Part shown: piece after piece, positions 37,366 through 48,600 of the stretch
Layout of the letters: each line of letters starts with the position of its first letter
Position numbering within the stretch: position 1 is the stretch's first letter
From: Drosophila pseudoobscura
Lineage: Eukaryota; Arthropoda; Insecta; Diptera; Drosophilidae
Direction: 5' to 3'
DNA: 64,000 nt
Assembly (NCBI RefSeq): GCF_009870125.1
Contig: NC_046683.1
Span: 58,047,869-58,111,868 of the forward strand
The notes under the pieces: generated by a model
What the model was told of the DNA's origin: nothing
Seen by the model: only the letters and a program-made list of their open reading frames with translations
The model's database searches: none
Made by a program: the position numbers and the translations under genes

Positions 37366-37420
37366 GGGCTATGGGCTATGGGGTGTGGGGTGTGGGGTGT
37401 GGGGTATATGCTATGGGGTC
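37366..37420 (+). repeat. Short GGCTATGGG / GGGGTGT tandem
   Basis: Two GGGCTATG units are followed by three GGGGTGT units and a partial return to CTATGGGG. It lies about 100 bp upstream of the small heat-shock protein TATA box. Confidence 0.8.
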
Positions 37421-37499
37421 TCGGGCGATGTTTTCGATTGTTTATCTTGAGAAATGAATTTCTGCTGTGATCTGTTCTGTTCCGAAAGGGGGCTGGCTG

Positions 37500-40400
37500 A
37501 CTCTGTGGGCCGAAAACGTCTATGGCTATGCAACAAGATCTGAATGGCAAATGGAAAATGGCAAACGGCATTTCCTTGAGGCGATAGAGGTTTGTGTTGG
37601 GTGTTGAGCCACTTCCGCAGTGGCCGGAAAGTTAGAGAAGGTTCCCCGAAGGGTAGAGAGCTTAATAAATAGAGATTCATAGTAAAAAAAAACGCACTGG
37701 AGGAGAAGTCTGCAAGGGTTTCAATTACTGCCTAAATCATCTCTTACTTGACCACATTTCCAGCCGGCCTTCCCCCTCCCATTATATCTACTTCCGCCCT
37801 ACAAAAACTGACCTTCCTAGCTCTTGTCCCATCCCCATCTCTTTGTACTTCTCCTTCTCTTTCTCTCTCTCTCTCTGTGGTGTACCCATCCAAAACCCAT
37901 TCTCCCATATCGCCAACGCCTTTAAAGCAAGCCATGCCAAAAAGCGAACAAAAATTCCAAAACCCAACAGTCAAAAAAGATCGCTCAGCGCTTCAGCGTT
38001 TTCAACTTAATTACGCAGCATTTCCGCTTGCTCAGATACAAATGTATCTAAAGCTAAATTGAAAAAATCAAAATAAAATTAAAACAAAAAGAAAAAAAGC
38101 AGCGACGCAGATGGGGGGGACATTTCTTTGGCGGAAATCCGAAACAGCGCATAATTCTTTTCACTTTTTGACCAAATTTGGCTTTGAGTTTGTTGTTGTA
38201 CAATTTAAGCCGCTACAAGATATAAATCAAGCAGATACAGATACAGATACACAGCCAGACAGACAGACAGACAAAGCCAACATATACATGGATTACAGAT
38301 ACACAATCTATAGATACAGCTACACAGATACAACAGGGGGAGTGTGGGAGGGCTGCTGCTGCTGCTGCTGCTGCGGTATTCGTAGTCATGACAAAAAGGC
38401 AATTTGTACAATTTTCGATGGTACAATGTTGCAGGGAAGATTAGCCAAAGCGACAACAACAACAATTGTCGCGCCATCCATGTACATAACATTTATGGGC
38501 CTGACCTGCCTCTGAGCCCCCCCCTTCCCACCTCTATAGATGGAACCCGTGCCCATAACAATGCACAATCATCGATGGGACTGTGATTGGGATTGGGGCT
38601 GGCTGTGGCCCACCCTGATTGTAATTGTAATTATACCCTGGCGCATTAGGGGTATTACTGTATCCAGAAGATGTTCGCCCAGTATAGAAGATAGCAGCTC
38701 CGAATTCTCTAGAGTATATGCCCATAAAAGAGTTTAAATCGGAACCGAAAAGATAGCATCACTAGATCTCCCAGGGTATCCAATGATTCGCGCATCGAAA
38801 ATCTCCCATTCCCTGCTGTTGTTGGATTAGATATTGCGTGTATTTGATAATAATTGTAACTAGCTTGGCAGCAATTTAGATGCCACTCGATGCGGGCAGG
38901 GGTATAGAGTGATTTGCTCTCGACCACGTATGCCTGATGAAGCTGAGTCAGAGCTGCTGAACGAACACTGCTGGACAGAAGAATAGATTTTGGGAGGAGA
39001 AAACACTAGGTTCCAAATCCGAATCGAAATCCAAGTTGATAGGGGAATACCATAAATTATAGCCGCATCTATCAGCACTTTGGAACATTAGAATGTTTCT
39101 CTGCCAAAATGGCAAGATGTTGTCGCGCCCCATCAAAAACTGAGATGAATATAAATTATCGAAGAGATGTTTATATGCCCTGACACCTATTTAAGGCCCT
39201 GCTGGAGCTGCTTCTTGGGAAAAATAATCAAAGAAAATATAATTTATATATATCGTAGGACTAATGAAGAGCTATGAATAGCCGAGAGTATTCCAAAAAC
39301 CATGTAGCACAGTGTGATGGGTGAAAGAGGGAGAGAGGTGGGCGAGAGGTAGGCAGAGGGGTGGGATAGGCAGATCGAGAAGCGGGAAAATCTCGTTTGG
39401 AAATCAATCGCAGTGCCGCAGCTGCACAACAACATCAATTCATTTGTAATTAAAGGCAAACAAAGCAATCGACTAATTTGTTTGATTTTATGGCAAAATC
39501 AAATGAAAATCAACTGCACACGGACTTCCCTTGGGAGGTGGCCATCCAAATACCTTTCTATTCTATGGGGCAGGAGTGTGGGTTGTGCTCAACTTTCTTT
39601 AGACCTGAACGGGCCATTATCTAACAGATGACTTTCTATAATCGTAGATCTCATTAGCATGTCAAATCTGCTCACCCACCCACCCATGCCACCTACCAGC
39701 CACCCCAGGCTATGCCCCAGCCCCAGCCCCAGCCCCTACCCCGAGGGAATTCAATCGAAAGCAGACATTGTTCCGTGGCTCCCCTCTGATCCCCTCTGCT
39801 CCCCACCGCTGGGCGAGTAGTTTATGGCTTGCCACAAAATTTGTCATCCTATGGGGGGGATGGCAGCCTGCCAGCTACTGCCAGATTCTGCCAGGCAGGA
39901 ACTTACCTCAGAAACAGCTTGGACCATTTGTCTGATTAGCGCAACAGCTTTCCCCCGATCCCCTCCTTACCCCTCCTTGGCCAATAAAAGCAAACACCTC
40001 AGCCATAAAGAATTTATCTAAATCATAATTTATACTTTTGTTGAAAAAACGAAAAACTGATGAAATTCTAGCAGACCTAAGACCCCCGTCCCGACCCCCA
40101 TGAGTGGGCGACTCTAATGGGTCAAATGTTTTACAAGAAATATTCAAATTCGTTCGGCAAAAACCATAAAAATTAACAAAATATGCGAGGGAGCGGAAAT
40201 ATGCGACTCTCTTTGCGTCATTTCGCCTGCCGCCTGAAAGTATGCCCTGGAAAATGGTTGCAACATCAGTCGACGTATGCGTAATCCTTGAGGGCGGACA
40301 AAATAGCTAACTAATTAGGCGAAGGAAATCAATGAGCTGGAAAAGAAGAAATAAAGACCCAGAGCGGAGCACGAGCGTCACGAGTTGCCAATGAAGTCGC

Positions 40401-40944
40401 CCCTGGGGGTGTCCAGGGGGCTGTCCAGGGGGTGGGGAAGTGCAGTCTACTGTACGAATAAATGGCAACCGAGACACTAAAACGAGCCGCAAAAGGGCAA
40501 CCGAAACCATCCTTGTTCTGGTTCTTGTGGCAGGTGCAAGCGTCCTCACGAAGCTGCCACTGCAATGCGACGCCATCGCCAGGTCCACAGAAATACAAAG
40601 AACCTCCAGCAAAACGAAAGCAAAAGTTCAAGTCGAAGACGGGACGAAAGAGGCGGACGGGCACAGGACAGTCGGGACAGGTCAGGTCAGGGCGAAGGGG
40701 AAGAGCATGAGGATCCTGACAGCCAGCAACTTAAAACTGTAATTGGCCATGCGAAGTGAACACTGCAACTGCAACGGTAACGGTAACGGCAACGGCAACA
40801 AAGAGGAGCCCCCAAAAGACAGCCACAATAATAGTTGTAAGCCCAGCAACAAAGTCTCAAAGTTGCCCCAATGAAAGCGCATGAAGGAGCCCACAGAATG
40901 GGACAGAAACTGAGAGGCAGTAACATTTGAGATACTCTTTCTTG

Positions 40945-40982
<38 letters not shown>

Positions 40983-42086
40983 TGAAGCAACAGATTGGCT
41001 TACGTTCTCCCATATCATCCAGCCCTCAAACACTAGCCGCTTCCTTCACCTATATATTCAGCTATTCATCAAAGATACATCCACATTGCATGCCTCGAAA
41101 CCCACTCTCATTCTCATTCCCATTCCTTCCGAGATACCCATCATAGCCGCAGGGCAACCTTCAGCAGAGAAACAAACAAGAATCCTGGGCCCAACCACAG
41201 ACACGCCCCCGAAGGCTTTCTGACGCTCTGACGCTGCACTTGTTTGCATACGAATGAGGGCTATATTTGTACGAGTGGGCATGGGGCATGGGGCATGGGG
41301 GATGGCGCATGGGGCAAGCAACGCTCGTGGTGGCCCGGCCTATTAGTCTATTTTTGTTTTGTTTTGTTTTGCTTTGTTTTGTGCTATTGAACCCAATTGA
41401 CGACGAAGTGCAGGCGCTGGTGCTGGTGCAGAAATGGAAAGTGGACAAGGCTCAAGCAGGGCTCTTTCCTTCTTCCTCCGTCCTTCTTCCTCCTTCCTCC
41501 ATCTTCCGCTTTGACTGCAGTTAATTTAAAATTCCGAAAGTGTAAAAACTCTGACGACACATCCTTGGACAAGATGCACACCGCTTAAGGACATTCCTGG
41601 CTGGTGTACCGCATTCCGCACTTCGCTGAGTCACACACACACACACAACACACACAAACAGAGACAAAGGTCAGCAGTTCAGCATTTAACGACGAGCACA
41701 TTCTTCCTTGCACTTGAAAATATTGAAATGCCTTCGGACAGCCCCAAGCTGCGAGTGTCAGCTGTTTCCCCCCCCTCGAAGACACTCAAATTAATGCCAG
41801 CGACAAGTTTTGTGTGAAGGACGCGTAATATCCTTGTGTGTCGCTCAGTCGTCCGTCGACCGTCCTCCGTCCTCCGTCCTCCGTCCAGTCTGTCCTTTTG
41901 TCTGTCTGCCAAGGCTGTGGAGTGGAGAAGGATAGGATAGGAGTTTCCTTGGCTCTGATTTACCCTTCCATATGGAAGATACAATGCCCTGAAGGTTAGC
42001 GTCTTGTGTCTTGTGTCTTGTACAAGGCTGAAATTACCCCATCCCACAAATGCCAGACAGTTTTTCGTTTTCCGTTTTGTAGATAC
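37500..42086. other. Spacer between the two heat-shock-related genes
   Basis: No supported gene is seen. Contents are microsatellites: CT at about 37857-37878, GATACA-type at 38225-38260, CTG at 38352-38375, GA at 40949-40980, GGCATGG-type at 41278-41318 and CA at 41632-41658. Confidence 0.5.
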
Positions 42087-42096
42087 TTTATTTATT
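42087..42096 (-). terminator. Candidate polyadenylation signals of the gene at 44.6-45.4 kb
   Basis: Two overlapping TTTATT on + give AATAAA on -. It is the first strong cluster I noticed downstream of that gene and implies a 3' UTR of about 2.5 kb. The T-rich + sequence in 42.1-44.0 kb would then be A-rich UTR. Confidence 0.3.
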
Positions 42097-44291
42097 GAAT
42101 CTCAAGTTGAATACGATTTAGCTGAATTCTATTGTATTGGAATGATATGCGTCGAGTGATTTCCTTGTCGGTAAAGTATTGTATGCTATGCTGTTGCGAG
42201 AGGTACGTACAATTATGCCATGGAACATCTATACGTTAAGTACTTGGGGATTAGTAATTCGGTTAGATGGATGATGCCAGGAGTTGGCCTAACAGTGGCG
42301 CTCTAACAATGTTCAAATGTATTTGCATCTACATAGATAAAAGTGTGTCAAGAGCCACTGGCAAAACGCTACTACAGCTAAGTAATAATTTTCCATTAAC
42401 ATTTGTTTGTCGAATACTTTTCGGCGTTCGGCTTTCGGTTTTCGGTTTTTGGGTTTTCGGTTTTCAGTGTTGTTGGGGAGCTCTTAAGTACTACGTTTAT
42501 CTGAGAGATATGAAGTTGTTCTGTGTGTTTCTGTGGTAAAGCTATGAGAGTGCCTGGCGATCGATACACATACATACATACGTAGATCGTCTAGATACTA
42601 TCGTTTCGAATATGTATCGTATATTATGTTGGTTGTTGGTTGTTGGTTGGTTCTATAGTAAACTCTGAAAAGTGCAAACAGTGTGGCGTTAATATACATA
42701 TATCTATAAAATGTTTCTGTTCTTTTTGATATTAGTTGTAAATACTCGTAGTCGTCAATTTTGAATGAAATACATTTTGTTTTCTTGCAACATATCGAAT
42801 ACATTTAGAACACACAAATATTTGTTGTTTGTTTGGAGAATATCTGACTACAAAACTATAAATATATACTATATGTATATGTATATCTGATATATTCTGT
42901 GTTCCAGCTTCAAGCCCTAACAAAGTTTCCCTCCCCCAACATTTCTCTTAAAAAACTTGCAACTTCTCCCTTTTCTTTTTGGGTTTTTCAGTTTTTTCCT
43001 GTGTTTTTTTTTGGTGTATTTTTGTTCTTTTCACTAATTTGAAATTGGGACCAAGGTCCTCTCTGTCTGTGTGTGTGTGTGTTGTCCTTAGTAGTAGTTT
43101 GCCATTGACTTGTTTACAGTCCCCCTTCCAAAAAAAAAATAAAAAAAATGAAGGAAATTGAAAACATGTTTCACTTTCCATAGAACCTCCCCCGATCCCT
43201 ACCCCTACCCCAACACATTCCCCTACCCCTACCCATATCGCTCTCCCTTTAGCTCTAGCCCCAAACACTCTCCGACATTGTGGAAAAGTTTTCCAAGCTT
43301 TGCTGCAACATTTCTCTTTTTCGCTGTGTGTGTGTGTTTCATTTTCATTTCACTCTGGGAAATACTGGGAAAAACTAAAACTAACTTTCCTCCTCCTGTG
43401 TTTGTTTGTGTGTTGGCATTGGTATTTGTGTGTGTGCGCGAGACCAGCTTTGTTTTATTTTTGCTTTCAAAAGCCAACAGCTTGTATAAAAATTGTAGAA
43501 AACTTGAAGCTGAACTAAAACCTACCCAAAAAAAAATGCACCATAAATATTCACAGGGAATACTCGTATTCAAAGAAGGACAAACACTTTCGGTAATCCG
43601 TAATCTGTAATCAAAATGGGTTTCCCTTCCAATCAACTTCAAGCTCAGCCCCACTGTCTGTCTCCCAGCTCTTGGCCCTAAACTCTGTTCTAAGTTAATG
43701 TTTTCTTTTGTAATATCCGTATATAAGTTATATCTCTTGCTTGGTATCAAAAAATCCGTATAAAAATGTTTGCTTAACAAATTGTATGTTTGGTTTTGGT
43801 TTCGGTTTTGGTTTCGGTTTCGGTTTCGTTTCTCCCTGGTACTCGTATAAATCTGGGTTTAAAAAATTCTGTGTGTGTGTTGTCTTGGTTTGCAAAAAAT
43901 TGATCGGTGTTGGTTTTATAGTTTAGCTCCTATATTTAATATATATACTATATATTGTACCTACTCGTATAGGTTTTGGAAATATTTCAAGTGCTGTAAG
44001 CTTCGATTTACTTTTGGCCTGTATTTGCTTGCTATTTCGTTGGGGCCAGGACTGGTTCAGCACTGGGGGAAGAGAGCTTCCAGCTACCAGATATAATGCA
44101 TATATCAGTCCTACTTTCCATGGAACCCTTGCTTCCCTTCCTTCTCCCAGTACCCAATGCCCAGTGTCCAGTGCCCAGAATGCCCCGACTCCATATAAAA
44201 ACCAATTAAAATTCCGTGCTCATCGTACGCTTGAAGTTCCCTTAAGCTTTGCCTCGAGTCGGTTGTCGGTTGTCGGTTGCTGGTTGTGCGC

Positions 44292-44600
44292 CTAGTAGCC
44301 GATCCTGCCCAGCCGCGTGACTGGCAGCGATGTGGGCTCCGAGCTGGGCAGCTCCCCGCAGCGCTGCAGCCAGCTCCAGGCCTGGCCAAACACGACACCG
44401 ACTCCGGCCCACATTCAAAAGCACTGGCTACGCCGCTTCGTTGTCGTCGTGGCCGTGCCTGTGCCGGTTCCCGTTCCCGTGCCCATGCCACTGCCACTGC
44501 CGCTACCCGTGGCCATACTGGCCATGGTCATACTGGTTGATGATGTCAGAGTCGAGGTTCTGGCCGAGAGCGGGGGTGGCAGCAACCGGGGGGCCGTGTT
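44292..44600 (-). other. Same-frame open segments after the stop of the heat-shock-related gene
   Basis: Reading on past the TAG at 44601-44603 in the same frame gives 61 open codons (Thr/Gly/Ser-rich), a TGA at 44415-44417, then a further 40-codon segment starting with ATG directly after it (MWAGVGVVFGQAWSWLQRCG) and ending at a TAG at 44292-44294. The minus-one frame is also open past the first stop and encodes LDSDIINQYDHGQYGHG before a stop. It could be 3' UTR, readthrough extension, or coding sequence joined by an unseen intron or hidden indel. Confidence 0.35.
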
Positions 44601-45380
44601 CTATGTTTTCTTCAGCTGTCCAGAGTGCCCGGAGGAGTGTCCGCACTTGGGGGTCCGGGACTTTTTGACCAAGAAGCACGTGAGGAACTCTATGGGCGAG
44701 GGCATCTTCTGGAGGCTCTCCTCCGAGCTGGAGCTCGAGTGGTGGCTCTCCGAGCGCAGGTTGCTGCACTTGATCCGCCCGCTGGCCCCTGGCCCGGTCT
44801 CCAGGGCGTGGCGGTAGTAGTTCTTGCAGCACTTCTTGGACAGGTTGTACATGCGAACGGTCCGATCGATGTTCTCGTCGTCCTCCTCCTCGCCGGCCTT
44901 CAGGTTGAGCCCCAGGCCGCCCACACCCACATCGTGGGACTTGGAGATGACCATGCCCAGGCCCTTTCTGGCAGTAGCTGACTGACTGACTGGCACCTGC
45001 TCTTGGCCCTTGCAGACGACGGAAGAGGAGGTCTCTGGATGGAGCTGTACGCTCTCTGGCAATTCCTGGTGCTCGTGCTGCTCGTGGGGCTCGTGCTGGT
45101 GGTGCTGCTGGTACTCCTCCTCGTGCTGCTCCTCCTCCTCGAGGTTGTTTTGCGACTCGTCGTAGAACTTGTAGCTCCTGTAGCGACTGTGCCTGCCCTG
45201 GTCCCAGCCGGCGCCGCGTCCAGTCCAGTCCGCGCTGGCCGGCAGCGAGAGCTGGATGGTCGGCGTGCGGTAGTACTGGCGATGCGGATGGAATCCCAGG
45301 CCAAAGTCGTCCATGTAGGACTGCGTGTGGATGTTGTCCAGCTCGTCGGCGACGCTCAGCAGGAAGGGTAGGGTCGACAT
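44601..45380 (-). CDS. Small-heat-shock-protein-like N-terminus on a protein without an alpha-crystallin domain
   Basis: A single open frame of 259 residues with ATG in good context (ACCATG). The start (MSTLPFLLSVADELDNIHTQ, then DDFGLGFHPHRQYY) matches the N-terminal arm of fly Hsp26/Hsp27-type proteins (leucine-rich start, DELD, then a GLGLHPH/DDFGFG block). After about residue 75 there is no alpha-crystallin domain; instead an acidic, Gln/His-rich stretch (EEEEQHEEEYQQHHQHEPHE), a Gly-rich segment, a basic Cys-containing segment (LSKKCCKNYYRHALETGPGA), a Ser run and a C-terminal piece with more Cys (PSPIEFLTCFLVKKSRTP). The same strand carries a true small heat-shock protein 8 kb away. I infer a derived paralogue whose chaperone core was lost or replaced. 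Function is unknown. The C-terminus is uncertain because open segments follow the stop. Confidence 0.7.
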   Translation of the reverse strand: MSTLPFLLSVADELDNIHTQSYMDDFGLGFHPHRQYYRTPTIQLSLPASADWTGRGAGWDQGRHSRYRSYKFYDESQNNLEEEEQHEEEYQQHHQHEPHEQHEHQELPESVQLHPETSSSVVCKGQEQVPVSQSATARKGLGMVISKSHDVGVGGLGLNLKAGEEEDDENIDRTVRMYNLSKKCCKNYYRHALETGPGASGRIKCSNLRSESHHSSSSSEESLQKMPSPIEFLTCFLVKKSRTPKCGHSSGHSGQLKKT

Positions 45381-45629
45381 GGTTCCGTTGTCCGTCTACT
45401 GACTACGTTCTGTGGCAATGCTTTTTCACGTTTTCACTTTTCCAGCTCTCGCTCTCTCTCCAGTCGTCTCCTGCCGTCTCCTGTCTCCCACTCTGTGCTC
45501 CCACCCACCGAAATGTAGGTATCTATGCTGCGGCGACGGCGATGGCGATGTCGATGGGGGCACTGGCACTGGGCTAAGGAAATGCACACACGCGGACACG
45601 GACACAGATGCAGATGCAGATGCAGACAC

Positions 45630-48600
45630 AACTTTTGGAGCTACACTATTTGGTTTTGTATATATTTTTCCCTATTTCGGATTCTAGTTTTTATCTAAGG
45701 CAAAACTGCACTCGGCTCTCTGGCTCGACAGGGCTCCGACTGCACGGACTCGAAACTGAAACAGAACTGAACGGAGGCGGAAAATGCACTTGCGACCAGG
45801 CCAGGCCATGCCAGGCCCGACGTCGCATTTATGCTGATGATGATGATGTGGAAACTCCTTCGTTCACCAGCGAGAGAGCGTCGCGTGGCGTCGCGTCTCT
45901 CTCTCTCCCCGAGTGGGTTCTCGCTCTCTCTCTCTCTCTCGGCTTGTCGGTGTTTTGGTCACGCGCTCAGGAAAACCCGATGCACCTCCGGAACCTCCTC
46001 CTTTTCCCTTTCGCCCTTCGCCTTTTGCCGCACCGACTGCACCGACTGGATTTGGGTTTATGTTTTGATTTCGCTGTGTACAACGGCTGTGCGGCGTATG
46101 CGTGATATTATGAGGGGGTGGCACACTGTGGCACACTGGCATGAAAGGCGGGCGGTCGGTTGGGGGGGGGGGGCTTTCGTGCTCATTCTGGGGTTTTCCC
46201 TTTTCGCGCCTTATTGTCATTAGTTAGCGCTTGCCTCCGTTTTGGCCTCCAGCATAGTAGTATCTGCAGCGTTTTTCTGCCGTGTCCCTGGACTGCAACG
46301 GCAACGGCGAAGGACACACAACATTGTTGCTGTCCTGCGGCCCTGCCAGAGCCTGCCTGCAGCACTGTGGGAGGGCCCATGCATCTGTGTACGAGAGATT
46401 CTGTGTGCGGCTGTGTGTGGCTATGAGTGTGTGTATCTGTGAGTGGGTGAGTGGGGGGGGGCTACATCTTAATGCGCAATAATTCATTGGATGTGGATGG
46501 GCATTGCTGTGAGCTGTACGAAGGCTGCGTGTTTGGAAATTGTTAGCCAAATCAATTGAATTTCGGCTCGTTTACAGTCTTCATGGAGATATAATGATGA
46601 GAAATTGATAGTGTTATATATATAGTAGGTAGGATTGGATGGAAATTGGATCCGATTGATGAATACTCAAGGGGAGGAAAGTTGGGAAAAGCAAGTACAG
46701 TACAGCACACAATCTGACTGGCAAAACGGTAATTGAATATCATCTATAGAATAATTAAGACACTTTCACTTCTATATAGAACCCAGCGGAGATCTTGTAG
46801 CCCTTAATGAAGTTGCATAATCCATGCAGGTCTCTTCCAGCCACACAATTCACTTTGTACTAATGTACTTCTACGCATTGGATAATCCCAGAGCCTAAAG
46901 CCCACTCCCTGCCTTATTCATGAGGAGCAAGAATCCACATGATGAGTTCAGAAATGGAAATGGAAATGGAAAAAGCGAATCCCAGCTCAAATTACCCTTG
47001 GGTCCCCAGGTCCCAGGTCCAGGTCCAAACCAAATGAAAAACTGCAGTAAGGAGAGAGCCTCGACTCTCATACGAGAATGCATGCATATAGACGGATAGA
47101 CAGTTATCCAGTTGTGTGTCCTGTCTGTCCGTCTGTCCGTTTTTCTGGCTGTTAGAGAGACACTTAAGCCTGCGGTGAGCGCCTGTCGTTTGTGCCACTT
47201 ATTGAGAGCAATAGACAGGGCGAGACAGGGCGGGAGCCGGAGACAGGGCAGGGCATAAATCTTTTAGCACTTATTTGACACAGTTTCAGGACACAGGAGT
47301 ACACACACACACACACACACACAGAGAGAGAGGTAGAGGTACACACACGGGGACAGAGCAGGGACATGGACGTCACATGCTCATCAATCGGTCGCTCACA
47401 TTTGCTGCAACAATGCAAAGTGATGTCCATGCACCTTGAAGTGGGGCTCTGATAGAGGGTAGCAGAGTGACAGACAGACAGGCCGGCCAGACCGGGCAGA
47501 TGGTGTGCCGGGATGGGGTGCCAGGGTGCCAGGGTGCCAGAGTGCCAGAGTGCCAGAAGAACTGGCAGACGATGACAGTCGAGCGATAAGCGGTCGAGTG
47601 GCTGAATCCTACTCGGAGGAGCCTCTCTCTTCCAGCCATGTTGTGACTGTTGTGACTGCCTACGGCTCGTTGTTGGCCCAACAAAACGGCACAGAATGGC
47701 ATAGGGAAAACGGAAAACAGAAAAGCGGAAAACTGCAAAGAGAGATAGAGAGAGACGGAGGGAGAGAGAGTGAGCTAGAGCCAGAGCCAGAGCCAGAGGC
47801 AGCACAACCTTCTTCTGTTGGCCTCATTTGACTTGTGCCTTCCCCATTCGCTTAATCCATTTAATTGCTTCTTTTTATGCCACAATTGTGGCCCCCTTGC
47901 CCCCGATTGCTGCCACATGTGGAACGTGGAACGTGCGAAGAAATTACGCACAAGCTCCAATGAATTCATTCCATTTAAGTTCTTCAAATATTCAGTTCCA
48001 ATTTGTTGGCTAATGAATATTCGTTAGAAATGCATTTGAATCGGCGTTTATTCTGACGGGGGCCACGACTCACTGCCCCCGGCCCACGCCATGTTGTCCT
48101 TGTGCCACATTGAGGCACAATCACGGCTGACAGTCGTGGCTGACTGACTGACTGACTGACGTCTCGTATCAAATTATCTATAAATTGCCATTGCCCAAGC
48201 ACGCCATCAATGGCAAAGGAGGAGACTGTCAGACCATCAGTTCGTGTTTCTGCTGATTGTTCCTTTTGCCCCCCTTCCCCCTGCCCCCTGCCCCCCTGCC
48301 CACGACTTGTGTCGCGTGAAGTTTTTTCTTTATATTCGATTCCATTGAATGCGGATATAGGATATATAGGATATATGTATGTGCACAAACACACACGCGG
48401 GCAATCAATTTACCAAAGAAAAGGAAAGAACAACAACAGCAAAAAAAATAAGCACAAGTCAAGAGCCCAGAGCCCTGCCTCCTGCCTCCTGTTTCCTGCC
48501 AAGTTCTGCCTTTTGCCCGAGATTTGAATTTAATTTTGAGGTCAGACAAAGGCAAGCACTCTGCTCCACAGCTCCATGTGTTTGTGCCTCAAGTGTTGCA

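Noticed and set aside
37440-37495. Heat-shock elements upstream of the small heat-shock protein gene
   Set aside because: GAA and TTC units are present but their spacing does not give three alternating five-base units.
44317-44817. Plus-strand 166-codon frame with an apparent hydrophobic stretch (VVVVAVPVPVPVPVP)
   Set aside because: It is antisense to the heat-shock-related coding region and its tail. The Pro/Val run is the reverse of a Gly/Thr-coding tandem, with no start context or signals.
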